DNA from: Marinifilum_A sediminis
GTDB taxonomy: Bacteria > Bacteroidota > Bacteroidia > Bacteroidales > Marinifilaceae
NCBI GenBank assembly: GCA_947496465.1
Contig: CANMCX010000001.1
Span: 558,001-622,000, forward strand
Direction: 5' to 3'
Length of the DNA: 64,000 nt
A model generated the notes under the pieces. It worked only from the letters and a program-made list of their open reading frames with translations, was not told where the DNA came from and did no database searches. Positions 46,501 through 53,438 of this stretch are shown one piece after another. Position numbers and translations under genes: made by a program. How positions within the stretch are numbered: the stretch's first letter is position 1; every line of letters begins with the position of its first letter.

Positions 46501-47368
46501 GTATTCCGAACAATCTAATGTTTTATACAAAGGGAAAGCAAGCGTTAACAATGGCAATTTTGAATTTACATTCTTTGTTCCAAAGGATATAAACTATCAG
46601 TTTGGCTATGGAAAAATTTCATATTATGCTACTGATGGCAATTCGGATGCTGCCGGATTTACCAATACAATTGTTGTTGGTGGTACCAATCCTAACGCAT
46701 CAAATGATAATTTAGGTCCTGATATCGAATTGTATATGAATGATGAGCAATTTACTCCAGGTGGAATAACTGATCTTAACCCACTCCTTCTTGCTGTTGT
46801 TAGAGATTCAAGTGGAATCAATACAACCGGCACTTCAATTGGACACGATATCATCGCAATTCTTGATCGAAACACAGATCAAGCAATTGATCTTAATGAT
46901 TTTTATGAATCTGATTTAGACAATTATAAAAAGGGTAAAATTACCTATCAACTTAGCGAACTAGAGACAGGCGAACATGAAATTCAATTAAAAGTTTGGG
47001 ACAATGTTAATAATTCTTCGGAAAGCAGTTTAGAATTTGTTGTCGCTGAAAACGCTGATTTAGTAATTAAGCATGTTCTGAATTACCCTAATCCATTTAC
47101 TACAAATACAGGCTTTTATTTTGAACACAACAAAACTTCAAGCGATCTGGATGTTTTAATACAAATTTTAACCGTTTCAGGTAAATTAATCAAAACCATC
47201 GAAACAAGTTTTAACGCTACAAGCAAGCGAGTAGGACCAATACAATGGGATGGGAAAGATGATTTTGGAAACTCCATTGGTCGTGGCGTTTACTTCTATC
47301 GTGTAAAAGTAAGAGCCGATAATGGAAAAACAGTAAATAAATTTCAAAAATTAGTGATCCTCAAATAA
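43592..47368 (+). CDS. porU: Type IX secretion system sortase PorU
   Basis: 1258 residues, signal peptide about 1-18 (ending NSFGQ). The C25 (gingipain-type) peptidase domain is in the middle, with catalytic His in LIINYTGHGNENGLAHEHI and catalytic Cys in LPLFMTATCEFSRFDNYKK, followed by GIGLFTTTRLVFSSPN. The N-terminal 500 residues are beta-rich as in known PorU. A C-terminal sorting-like domain closes the chain (NYPNPFTTNTGFYFEHNK, IQWDGKDDFGNSIGRGVYFYRVKV, FQKLVILK). Known: PorU removes the C-terminal signals of T9SS cargo on the cell surface and attaches them to A-LPS; it keeps its own C-terminal domain. porV follows in the same direction. Together with gldJ this is the conserved core T9SS cluster. 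The adhesin at 9162-18671 is a type-B cargo that may not use PorU. Confidence 0.95.
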   Translation: MRYKILIVTLLFCLNSFGQTSKEFKLSWQEAYIFSPKGEKITSLRFQGASIDETNNWLPMFSHLQRTGSIGDIFSVELLDTQFDPLSSEEAQILRNKSFPNIITPKILSVIIRKNTYQQVQFIPFRKNPVNGKIEKLVAFKIKFNKETQSKSSPKAKTYSMNSVLSSGNWIKISVDTSAVHKITYDQLIHMGISNPAQVRVYGYGGMLSKINSEETIDDLPLVPIYMNNGNDGVFNSGDFILFYASGPRSWSFDNSKSEFIHKNHLYSDKSFYFLTSDKGNPSIIPINNSESTFNTTVNSFNDYRVFDVDKTNLLESGRLWLGTEFDVSTEHHFEFSFPNLKANSPIKIGVNLAARSSSTTKFELISGSQNIGEVNLTAVNTGSYTANYASLKEEVFTEFIPNSDNFSISINYQKSSASSIGWLDFLRVNARRELIFTDSQMSFRDKESVGAGLISKFQIQNCKASTLVWDITDHSNIKQIQLSIAGTVGEFNTSTTNLKEFVVLNPDGEFPNPEIVGSIQNQNLHSLDQLDMLIISNSRFMSYAEQIANYHKNNDNLKVSVIDQESIFNEFSSGAPDVAAIRNFVKMFYDRSTNESDMIKYLLLFGDGSFDNKLSSESNTNKILTYQSENSLSPTQSFVTDDFFGLLDDNEGEASGLVDIGIGRLPVNTSEEAQIVTSKITNYNNNTKGDWQTAICIIGDDEDNNTHMRDANYLAVQVEDNYPQYKVQRIFLDDYEQITSSAGQEYPDVNIEINENVNKGSLIINYTGHGNENGLAHEHILMTDDILSWQNSDRLPLFMTATCEFSRFDNYKKLSAGEIVFLRDNGGGIGLFTTTRLVFSSPNFSLNQNFYNFVFEKDEEGEFYRLGDIMRNTKNATASGINKRNFTLLGDPALKLNYPQHNAITSMINDVDISQAVDTLKALSEIKISGKIIASTGSDLNSFNGTLYPTVLDKKVDKITKGNDGNPFEYSEQSNVLYKGKASVNNGNFEFTFFVPKDINYQFGYGKISYYATDGNSDAAGFTNTIVVGGTNPNASNDNLGPDIELYMNDEQFTPGGITDLNPLLLAVVRDSSGINTTGTSIGHDIIAILDRNTDQAIDLNDFYESDLDNYKKGKITYQLSELETGEHEIQLKVWDNVNNSSESSLEFVVAENADLVIKHVLNYPNPFTTNTGFYFEHNKTSSDLDVLIQILTVSGKLIKTIETSFNATSKRVGPIQWDGKDDFGNSIGRGVYFYRVKVRADNGKTVNKFQKLVILK

Positions 47369-47397
47369 TAAAAAAGAGTAATTGTAGTTATTTGAAT

Positions 47398-47405
47398 TAT
47401 ATTTG
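47398..47405 (+). promoter_or_regulatory. -7 promoter box (TAnnTTTG) directly before porV
   Basis: TATATTTG lies 22 nt upstream of the porV ATG at 47428 and after the porU stop, which suggests that porV has its own start site in addition to read-through. No TTTG at the standard -33 spacing. It also argues against the TTG start at 47392, which lies upstream of the box. Confidence 0.4.
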
Positions 47406-47427
47406 CAGACTATTATATAAATATGTT

Positions 47428-48606
47428 ATGAATTATAGACTAACTCTAATCACAAGCTTATTAGGCCTTTTGCTTTTTACTAACACTAGTAAAACCTCGG
47501 CCCAGACTTCTACTTCAGGAGCCAATTACATTTCAACTGCCGTATCTTTTTTAACCATTACTCCCGATTCAAGGGCTGGTGCAATGGGAGATGCTGGTGT
47601 AGCTACATCGCCGGATGTAAATTCCATGCATTGGAATCCGGCAAAATATGCAATGATCGATGGACAATATGGTGTTTCTGCCTCTTATACACCATGGCTA
47701 CGCGATCTGGTTGACGATATGAGCATTGCTTACCTTACAGGTTATTATCGTTTAGATAAAAATCAAGTAATTGGTGCTTCACTTCGTTATTTTTCATTAG
47801 GTGAAATTGCCTTTTTGGAAAGAGCAGAAGATATTCCTGTAGCTAAAAACCCTAATGAATGGGCATTTGACATCGCTTATTCAAGAAGGTTAACAGATCA
47901 ACTATCAGGAGGTATTGCATTCAGATATATTCGATCTGATTTAACTCAATCGCAATATGTTGCTGGATTAGAAACTCAGGCTGGTAATGCATTTGCTGCG
48001 GATATTTCTGTATACTATCAAAATGAATTTAGAAGAAATCGTAGAGATATGGTTTGGTCCTGGGGTATTAATATCTCGAACATAGGTTCAAAAATTAGCT
48101 ATACCAACGATGATGAAAAAGAATTTATACCAACTAATTTAAAATTGGGTACTGCCTTAAAATTTGAATTGGATCGCTACAATAGCTTAACTATTGCCGC
48201 CGATATGAATAAATTATTGGTTCCAACTCCATCAGGTGGAAACTTAGATGAAGATGACAATAATGGCGGTGTAATTGTTGGAAGTGAATCTTCAGATAAA
48301 TCTGTTGTTAGTGGTATATTTAGCTCTTTTAGCGATGCTCCTAACGGGATGAGTGAAGAATTTAAAGAAGTGGCATGGTCACTTGGTTTGGAATATTGGT
48401 ATCAAGAGCAGTTTGCTCTTCGCACAGGATACTACTACGAGCATGAAGATAAAGGTAATCGTAAATACTTTACTGCAGGTTTAGGAGTTAAACTAAACAT
48501 GTTTGATTTGGATTTTTCTTACCTAATCCCAACAACTCAAAACAATCCTTTAAAAAATACTTTAAGATTTAGTTTAACTGCCAATCTTGATAAAATTATT
48601 AAGTAA
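47428..48606 (+). CDS. porV: Type IX secretion system outer-membrane protein PorV (LptO)
   Basis: About 392 residues. The preferred start ATG 47428 gives a standard signal peptide (MNYRLTLITSLLGLLLFTN, ending KTSAQ); a longer frame begins with TTG at 47392. The mature protein opens with NYISTAVSFLTITPDSRAGAMGDAGVATSPDVNSMHWNPAKYA, the diagnostic PorV/UPF0164 segment, then alternating beta-strands of a FadL-like 14-strand barrel. It ends with a strand (FSLTANLDKIIK). Known: PorV forms part of the attachment complex with PorU, shuttling cargo from the translocon. The stop codon overlaps the ispF start (TAATG), so translation may be coupled. Confidence 0.94.
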   Translation: MNYRLTLITSLLGLLLFTNTSKTSAQTSTSGANYISTAVSFLTITPDSRAGAMGDAGVATSPDVNSMHWNPAKYAMIDGQYGVSASYTPWLRDLVDDMSIAYLTGYYRLDKNQVIGASLRYFSLGEIAFLERAEDIPVAKNPNEWAFDIAYSRRLTDQLSGGIAFRYIRSDLTQSQYVAGLETQAGNAFAADISVYYQNEFRRNRRDMVWSWGINISNIGSKISYTNDDEKEFIPTNLKLGTALKFELDRYNSLTIAADMNKLLVPTPSGGNLDEDDNNGGVIVGSESSDKSVVSGIFSSFSDAPNGMSEEFKEVAWSLGLEYWYQEQFALRTGYYYEHEDKGNRKYFTAGLGVKLNMFDLDFSYLIPTTQNNPLKNTLRFSLTANLDKIIK

Positions 48607-49082
48607 TGAAGATTAAAGTAGGATTTGGTTACGATGTTCATCAGTTAGCCAAAGGTGAGGAATTTTGGTTAGGAGGCATTAAAATTGAGCATAGTAAAGG
48701 ATGCATTGCTCATTCTGATGGAGACGTTTTAATACATGCGATTTGCGATGCCCTTCTAGGTGCAGCTAATATGCGTGATATTGGTTATCATTTTCCTGAT
48801 ACTTCTAACGATTTTAAAGGTATTGACAGTAAAATATTGTTAAAGAAGACCGTTAAAATAATCGCAGAAAAAGGATATTCAATTGGAAATATTGATTCTA
48901 CTATTGCCTTACAAAAACCAAAAATTAAACCACTAATTCCAGAAATGCAAGAAGTACTTGCTAAAGTAATGGAAATAGATACAGATGATTTAGCAATAAA
49001 GGCTACAACAACAGAAAAATTAGGTTTTGTAGGTACTGAAGATGGAATTTCAGCATATGCAACCGTTCTTATTGAAAAGTAA
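48606..49082 (+). CDS. ispF: 2-C-methyl-D-erythritol 2,4-cyclodiphosphate synthase
   Basis: 158 residues. Zinc-binding D10, H12 (GYDVH) and H44 (HSDGDVLIHAICD) are present, as is the family segment GAANMRDIGYHFPDTS. The C-terminus has the KATTTEKLGFVGTEDGISAYA motif. The enzyme forms the cyclodiphosphate in the non-mevalonate (MEP) isoprenoid pathway. It overlaps porV by one base and ends before a strong terminator, so it is the last gene of the porU-porV-ispF unit. The link to T9SS genes looks like a conserved neighbourhood and not a functional link. Confidence 0.97.
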   Translation: MKIKVGFGYDVHQLAKGEEFWLGGIKIEHSKGCIAHSDGDVLIHAICDALLGAANMRDIGYHFPDTSNDFKGIDSKILLKKTVKIIAEKGYSIGNIDSTIALQKPKIKPLIPEMQEVLAKVMEIDTDDLAIKATTTEKLGFVGTEDGISAYATVLIEK

Positions 49083-49102
49083 TTTACAAAATTTTCATAC
49101 AA

Positions 49103-49138
49103 AAAAGCCTTTTGAACATTAGTTCAAAAGGCTTTTTA
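49103..49138 (+). terminator. Terminator after ispF
   Basis: AAAAGCCTTTTGAAC (49103-49117) pairs with GTTCAAAAGGCTTTT (49122-49136), a 15-bp stem with T-run on the plus strand and an A-run that gives a U-tract on the minus strand. It lies between converging genes and probably works both ways. Confidence 0.92.
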
Positions 49139-49163
49139 AATTCTTATCAATTAGTAAGTGAAA

Positions 49164-51365
49164 TCAATTTGTCACCTCAAAATTAGCTCTACCTGTAGCC
49201 CAATTTCCATTCTCATCTATTCCTTTTACAACGATAGTATATTCTGATTGATCATCAGAGGTATAAAAACTAAAATCATAATTTTCTCCATTCTTGCTTT
49301 CATCAACTGTATCAAAATACAATACATTTCTAAAATCAGCCAAACGAGATTCTTTTAATTTAGGATCAGAATAATCAGGACTTTTAAATTCGTACTCAGA
49401 ATTATACCCTTTGTGCACTTGTCTGAAAATTCGATTATCAAACTCCATATCCGCCATATTACCATCTTTAGTATAGAAGCACAACAAGTATCCTAAATTT
49501 TCATCTTTCAAAAAAGACTGTAGATTTACTACCTCTATTCGTTCCAAATCTTGTGGTTTAATATCAAATACATTCTGGGTATTTTTTATAGGAATACCAT
49601 CAACAAAAACCAAAGTTTTAGCATATTTGGGATATAATGAATAATCCTCAAACACCTTAAATTCATATCCTTTTTGATTTTTCCTTAAGCTTGTAAGAGG
49701 CACAAGCTCACGAATAACCTCCTCCATTGTAGGCAATTCAATGTACTTATCTATTTTAACAATATAATGTGGATTATTATAGAAGGAGTTATTCTTAATG
49801 ATAGAATCACTTATTTCAAGCTCTGTCTTATATTCTCCATATATCGAATTAATCTGCATATTAATAATTGCTTCATTTAAACTCTGCATTTGTATGCTAT
49901 CCATAACAAGATCTCCAACTTGTTCATTGGAATATACTGTTGAAAAATCATCATCCAGTATTACTTTATAATTCAGACTGGTTGTATCTGTTGATTTAGG
50001 TTGAATTACCATTTCTTCATCACCATATCGATTTGAAACAAATCTAAATCTACCCAACGAATCCGTTTTAGAAAACTCTAAAGCAGGTTTATTCGAAACA
50101 AATCCCAACATAAACTTTTCGTTTGTTATAGCATTGCCTGTATCTAAATCTATGATCTTTCCTTCTAATAATTCCCCTTCTATCTCCGGCAATATAATAC
50201 TATCATTTAAAAATAAATCAGGCTTATCTTTCAATAACATTTTATCATCAGCAGACAGTGCATTAATATTATTAAAAGTCTTATTTAGCAAACAAGTTTT
50301 TACAGCTGTAACCGATAAATGTTTTAATGCACTTACATTTCTAATCGAGACATTTACTTTACTCCTCAATCCATATTTCTCTTTATCCATAGATATACTT
50401 AATTGATTCTCCTTATATAAATTCGAAAATCCACGAAATGCATAAATCTTTTTCGAATCATCAACTAGCAAAGCATACATATCAATTGTTTGGAATTCAT
50501 TCCTAGCAAGTCTGACAATACCATTATTTGGTATTTCATAAGTTCTTAGATAATGTCCTCCTGTACTTAAAATATCCAATCTCATATTATCATCACAAAA
50601 TCCATTAATTTTGAAAACAATATCATCATATGAATCTTTTAATTGTAATAAATACTTATTATTTGAAACTGGTGGCAAAATTACTTTTTCATCACCATAG
50701 GATAGTATATATTTATTTAATTTATTAGGTATAATATTTACTACATCATATCCAGATTCTTCAGTTACAAACTCATGTAAAATATTAGACCTACCATCCT
50801 GAATACTACCTCTTAACATTATTGGATTTCCTTTTTTATCACAAGCATAAAGAATTACTTTATTTCTAATATCTGGAACTATTTTTCCACCTTCAACATA
50901 ACAAAAAACAGTATCTCCCAAATGATAATGATCTCCCTTAGGCATGCTATTTTTTACAAATGGGTTTATTACATCGAGTGATTTTGTAGCAAATAAACTT
51001 ACATCTCTATTTCTCATCCAACGAGTATAAACTCGTATATAATACTTACCACTTGACAAACTGTCAGGTAATTGAAATTTTGATTGAACAAATGAATCTT
51101 CAATACAATATTTTAATTGGACAATAGGAACATGTTTTTTATTTAACAATTCTAGATATAATACATTACTCAATTGTGAATTATTATTTGAGCACGGCTC
51201 TAATGCACCTAAACCAAACCAGACATCCTCCCCCGCAATGTAAATATCCCTATCAGTGGTTAAAGCAACTTTCTCCTGTGCTTTTACAATTAATATATTA
51301 CAAAATAATAAATATATAATACTTGCAAACCACTTAATATATCTCATTTTTTTTCTAGATTCCAT
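49164..51365 (-). CDS. Secreted protein with MG2-like N-terminus, regulatory-like domain and TonB-plug-like segment
   Basis: About 733 residues. I prefer ATG 51365, which begins 2 nt after the DUF4249 gene's stop and gives a signal peptide (MESRKKMRYIKWFASIIYLL to VKAQ). ATGs at 51380 (overlapping) and 51347 are alternatives. The first domain starts KVALTTDRDIYIAGEDVWF, the opening of macroglobulin MG2-like domains in Bacteroidota surface proteins. Around residues 415-485 lies a carboxypeptidase-regulatory-like domain (LEGKIIDLDTGNAITNEKF ... FSKTDSLGRFRFVSN). Near 610-640 is a plug-like segment (LVFVDGIPIKNTQNVFDIKP, then QDLERIEVVNLQ), but no beta-barrel follows. Known relatives carry the same order but are uncharacterised to my knowledge. 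It may interact with the TonB receptor of the divergent operon. AT-richer than flanking genes. Confidence 0.72.
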   Translation of the reverse strand: MESRKKMRYIKWFASIIYLLFCNILIVKAQEKVALTTDRDIYIAGEDVWFGLGALEPCSNNNSQLSNVLYLELLNKKHVPIVQLKYCIEDSFVQSKFQLPDSLSSGKYYIRVYTRWMRNRDVSLFATKSLDVINPFVKNSMPKGDHYHLGDTVFCYVEGGKIVPDIRNKVILYACDKKGNPIMLRGSIQDGRSNILHEFVTEESGYDVVNIIPNKLNKYILSYGDEKVILPPVSNNKYLLQLKDSYDDIVFKINGFCDDNMRLDILSTGGHYLRTYEIPNNGIVRLARNEFQTIDMYALLVDDSKKIYAFRGFSNLYKENQLSISMDKEKYGLRSKVNVSIRNVSALKHLSVTAVKTCLLNKTFNNINALSADDKMLLKDKPDLFLNDSIILPEIEGELLEGKIIDLDTGNAITNEKFMLGFVSNKPALEFSKTDSLGRFRFVSNRYGDEEMVIQPKSTDTTSLNYKVILDDDFSTVYSNEQVGDLVMDSIQMQSLNEAIINMQINSIYGEYKTELEISDSIIKNNSFYNNPHYIVKIDKYIELPTMEEVIRELVPLTSLRKNQKGYEFKVFEDYSLYPKYAKTLVFVDGIPIKNTQNVFDIKPQDLERIEVVNLQSFLKDENLGYLLCFYTKDGNMADMEFDNRIFRQVHKGYNSEYEFKSPDYSDPKLKESRLADFRNVLYFDTVDESKNGENYDFSFYTSDDQSEYTIVVKGIDENGNWATGRANFEVTN

Positions 51366-51367
51366 AA

Positions 51368-52546
51368 TTAATCCTCCCAAAACTTTGGTTTTTTAAGTGA
51401 ACCTGTTAGTGAACAATCAACACACGTTGGTTCTACAATAATTAACGCATCACGCTCCATAGGCTTATCATGAATTCTAAAATCACCATTAAGCACATAA
51501 TATTCGTATATATCATACAAATTATGAAAATAATTATTGTCCACATCAACAGTATCCTGATGACAATATGGAATTACTATAACATCTTTTAATCCGATTT
51601 CAGCTGCATCTTCCCAGGTAATAAATATTCTCTTAGATGTAACAGCACCTGTTTGAAAATACCCTAATACAGTTTCCTTGCTATTTGTAATATTTTTAAT
51701 ATTGCCTTCTGTTGAATATGGTTGTGACCCAAAAATATCACCAACATCCTCTGTTGATTCTTTCAATTTATTCCAGTAATTATACTCCTCTTTGGATATG
51801 GATAGCTGCTTAATTAAAATACTATATTTAATATTAAACTTGTCATTAATTCCAGAAGGAATAAAACAAACTTTCTTCCCATCTATCGAAGTAGAATTCT
51901 GATTTTCTAATGACTGAACAATAATTTCATTAGAAATTGAATTTTTCCAACAATAAAAATTTTCCACTGGTATATAAATTAACTCTTTATTTTCATCAAA
52001 ATCAATATATTGCGGATGCGTAATAGAAAACTTCCAATCCTCTTCATATAACCATCTAACATATGAGTCAACCGAGCTTTCACCATCTACATAAAATTGA
52101 ATACCTTCTACTTCCTTGTTATTTACATCAATTGTCGTACCTTTCTTATAATAAAGGCGATCTATTTTACTTGGTTCTAACATCTCACACTCGTTCGACT
52201 CGTAAACATCACCATTTTCTGTTTTAATTTTTAACTTATACGATTTGCCAACAACTGCTTTAAATTTTATACTATCAGTTTTATAAACACCAGGAGCTTT
52301 TTCTTGCAAAACTTCTTCATTTCCATTATCACAAAGAATCGTTACAGTAGCATTTTCCTCTGGATTAGGCATTTCTCCTATATTAGATATAGATCTTGAT
52401 AACTTAACCTCATGTGATTTGGTTTCATCCGTTATTAGAGCTTCTACCACTAATAAATTTTCAGAATTACTAACATCAACATTATATGGGTCCATACAAG
52501 ACCATATTGGAACAACCAATAATAACAATAAATATTTTATTTTCAT
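51368..52546 (-). CDS. DUF4249-family lipoprotein
   Basis: About 392 residues. ATG 52546 gives a clean lipoprotein signal (MKIKYLLLLLVVPIWSC, lipid-anchored Cys 17, followed by MDPYNVD); the longer frame from 52591 places 15 extra residues before it and is unlikely. Features typical of DUF4249: the MDPY opening after the lipobox, LLVVEALITDE, ATVTILCDNGNE, a long variable beta-rich middle, and the cysteine-containing C-terminus (VEPTCVDCSLTGSLKKPKFWED). Known: DUF4249 genes often lie beside TonB-dependent receptors, where they are suspected to be surface lipoprotein partners analogous to SusD. Here the receptor is on the divergent operon. The predicted ligand is unknown. Confidence 0.85.
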   Translation of the reverse strand: MKIKYLLLLLVVPIWSCMDPYNVDVSNSENLLVVEALITDETKSHEVKLSRSISNIGEMPNPEENATVTILCDNGNEEVLQEKAPGVYKTDSIKFKAVVGKSYKLKIKTENGDVYESNECEMLEPSKIDRLYYKKGTTIDVNNKEVEGIQFYVDGESSVDSYVRWLYEEDWKFSITHPQYIDFDENKELIYIPVENFYCWKNSISNEIIVQSLENQNSTSIDGKKVCFIPSGINDKFNIKYSILIKQLSISKEEYNYWNKLKESTEDVGDIFGSQPYSTEGNIKNITNSKETVLGYFQTGAVTSKRIFITWEDAAEIGLKDVIVIPYCHQDTVDVDNNYFHNLYDIYEYYVLNGDFRIHDKPMERDALIIVEPTCVDCSLTGSLKKPKFWED

Positions 52547-52652
52547 TTTATAGAAATACATACAACTAAACTTAAAATACAAGATCAACAATTAAAATAT
52601 TACAGATTAAAGATAAAATATAAAATAAATAATAATATTTGCTAATTAATAA

Positions 52653-52683
52653 TTTTCATACAATAAATTATTAGTTATTTTTG
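52653..52683 (+). promoter_or_regulatory. Promoter for the secreted-protein/TonB-receptor operon
   Basis: TATTTTTG at 52676-52683 matches TAnnTTTG; at exactly 19-nt spacing stands TTTT (52653-52656) in place of TTTG. It lies 34 nt before the ATG at 52718. The surrounding spacer (52547-52717) is extremely AT-rich, so chance matches are possible. Confidence 0.4.
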
Positions 52684-52717
52684 TAATCACACTAACCATA
52701 TAATATTAAATCAAACA

Positions 52718-53428
52718 ATGAAAGAGTTGCTAATTATTTTGACATTACTACTTTTTTCTTCATTTATAACTGTTTCTCAAAATCATAGTAAATCATATGC
52801 TTTTAGAAAAAATGATATTAAATCATTTTACAATGAACATATGCATACAAAATATGATTATATTTCAGGAGAAGAATATAAACCATATCATAACTACAAC
52901 CAAGCTAATCCTTATTTGAATTCTAGCCATGGTTCTGGAATTATTTTTAGTAAAGGTAGAACTTATCCAACTAGCATAATATATTACGATTTATTCCATG
53001 ATGAAGTAATTGTTAATTTAAACGATGAAGTAATTAAAAACTCATACATTAAAATAAACAAAGTACAAATTGATTCCTTCTCTATAAATTTAAATAATCA
53101 ACATTATCATTTTGTTAATTTAATTAGATCAAATAATATTTCTAGTGGTTTTTATGAAATTCCTTATAATCACAAATTCCAACTATTAATTAAACACACA
53201 GTAAGAAAAGGGAAAGACAATAGTTTAACTACATACAAACAGAAACTAATTCTATACCTACGAAAACACGAGCAATTTCATAACATTAGCTCAAAAAAGA
53301 AATTTTTATCACTCTTTCCCGAAAAGAATAAACAGTTGAAGAAAAAATTGAAGTCTCTGGAAATAAACTTTAAAAAGCCTAATCATGATCGATTCGTTGA
53401 ATTAATCAAATACGCAGAAACTTTATAA
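52718..53428 (+). CDS. Secreted protein of unknown family, paired with a TonB receptor
   Basis: 236 residues with signal peptide (MKELLIILTLLLFSSFITVSQ). Family not recognised. The N-terminal half is rich in Y, H and N (HMHTKYDYISGEEYKPYHNYNQANPYLNSS). It is followed by beta-strand-like stretches (SIIYYDLFHDEVIVNLNDEVI, INKVQIDSFSINLNNQHYHFVNL). The C-terminal 70 residues are strongly basic and helical (KKKFLSLFPEKNKQLKKKLKSLEI). Histidine and tyrosine enrichment could reflect metal binding, but no motif is defined. It precedes the TonB receptor gene by 10 bp, so the two are almost certainly co-transcribed. Very low GC, which is unlike the window's housekeeping genes and may reflect horizontal acquisition. 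Confidence 0.7.
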   Translation: MKELLIILTLLLFSSFITVSQNHSKSYAFRKNDIKSFYNEHMHTKYDYISGEEYKPYHNYNQANPYLNSSHGSGIIFSKGRTYPTSIIYYDLFHDEVIVNLNDEVIKNSYIKINKVQIDSFSINLNNQHYHFVNLIRSNNISSGFYEIPYNHKFQLLIKHTVRKGKDNSLTTYKQKLILYLRKHEQFHNISSKKKFLSLFPEKNKQLKKKLKSLEINFKKPNHDRFVELIKYAETL

Positions 53429-53438
53429 ATCAAATCCT

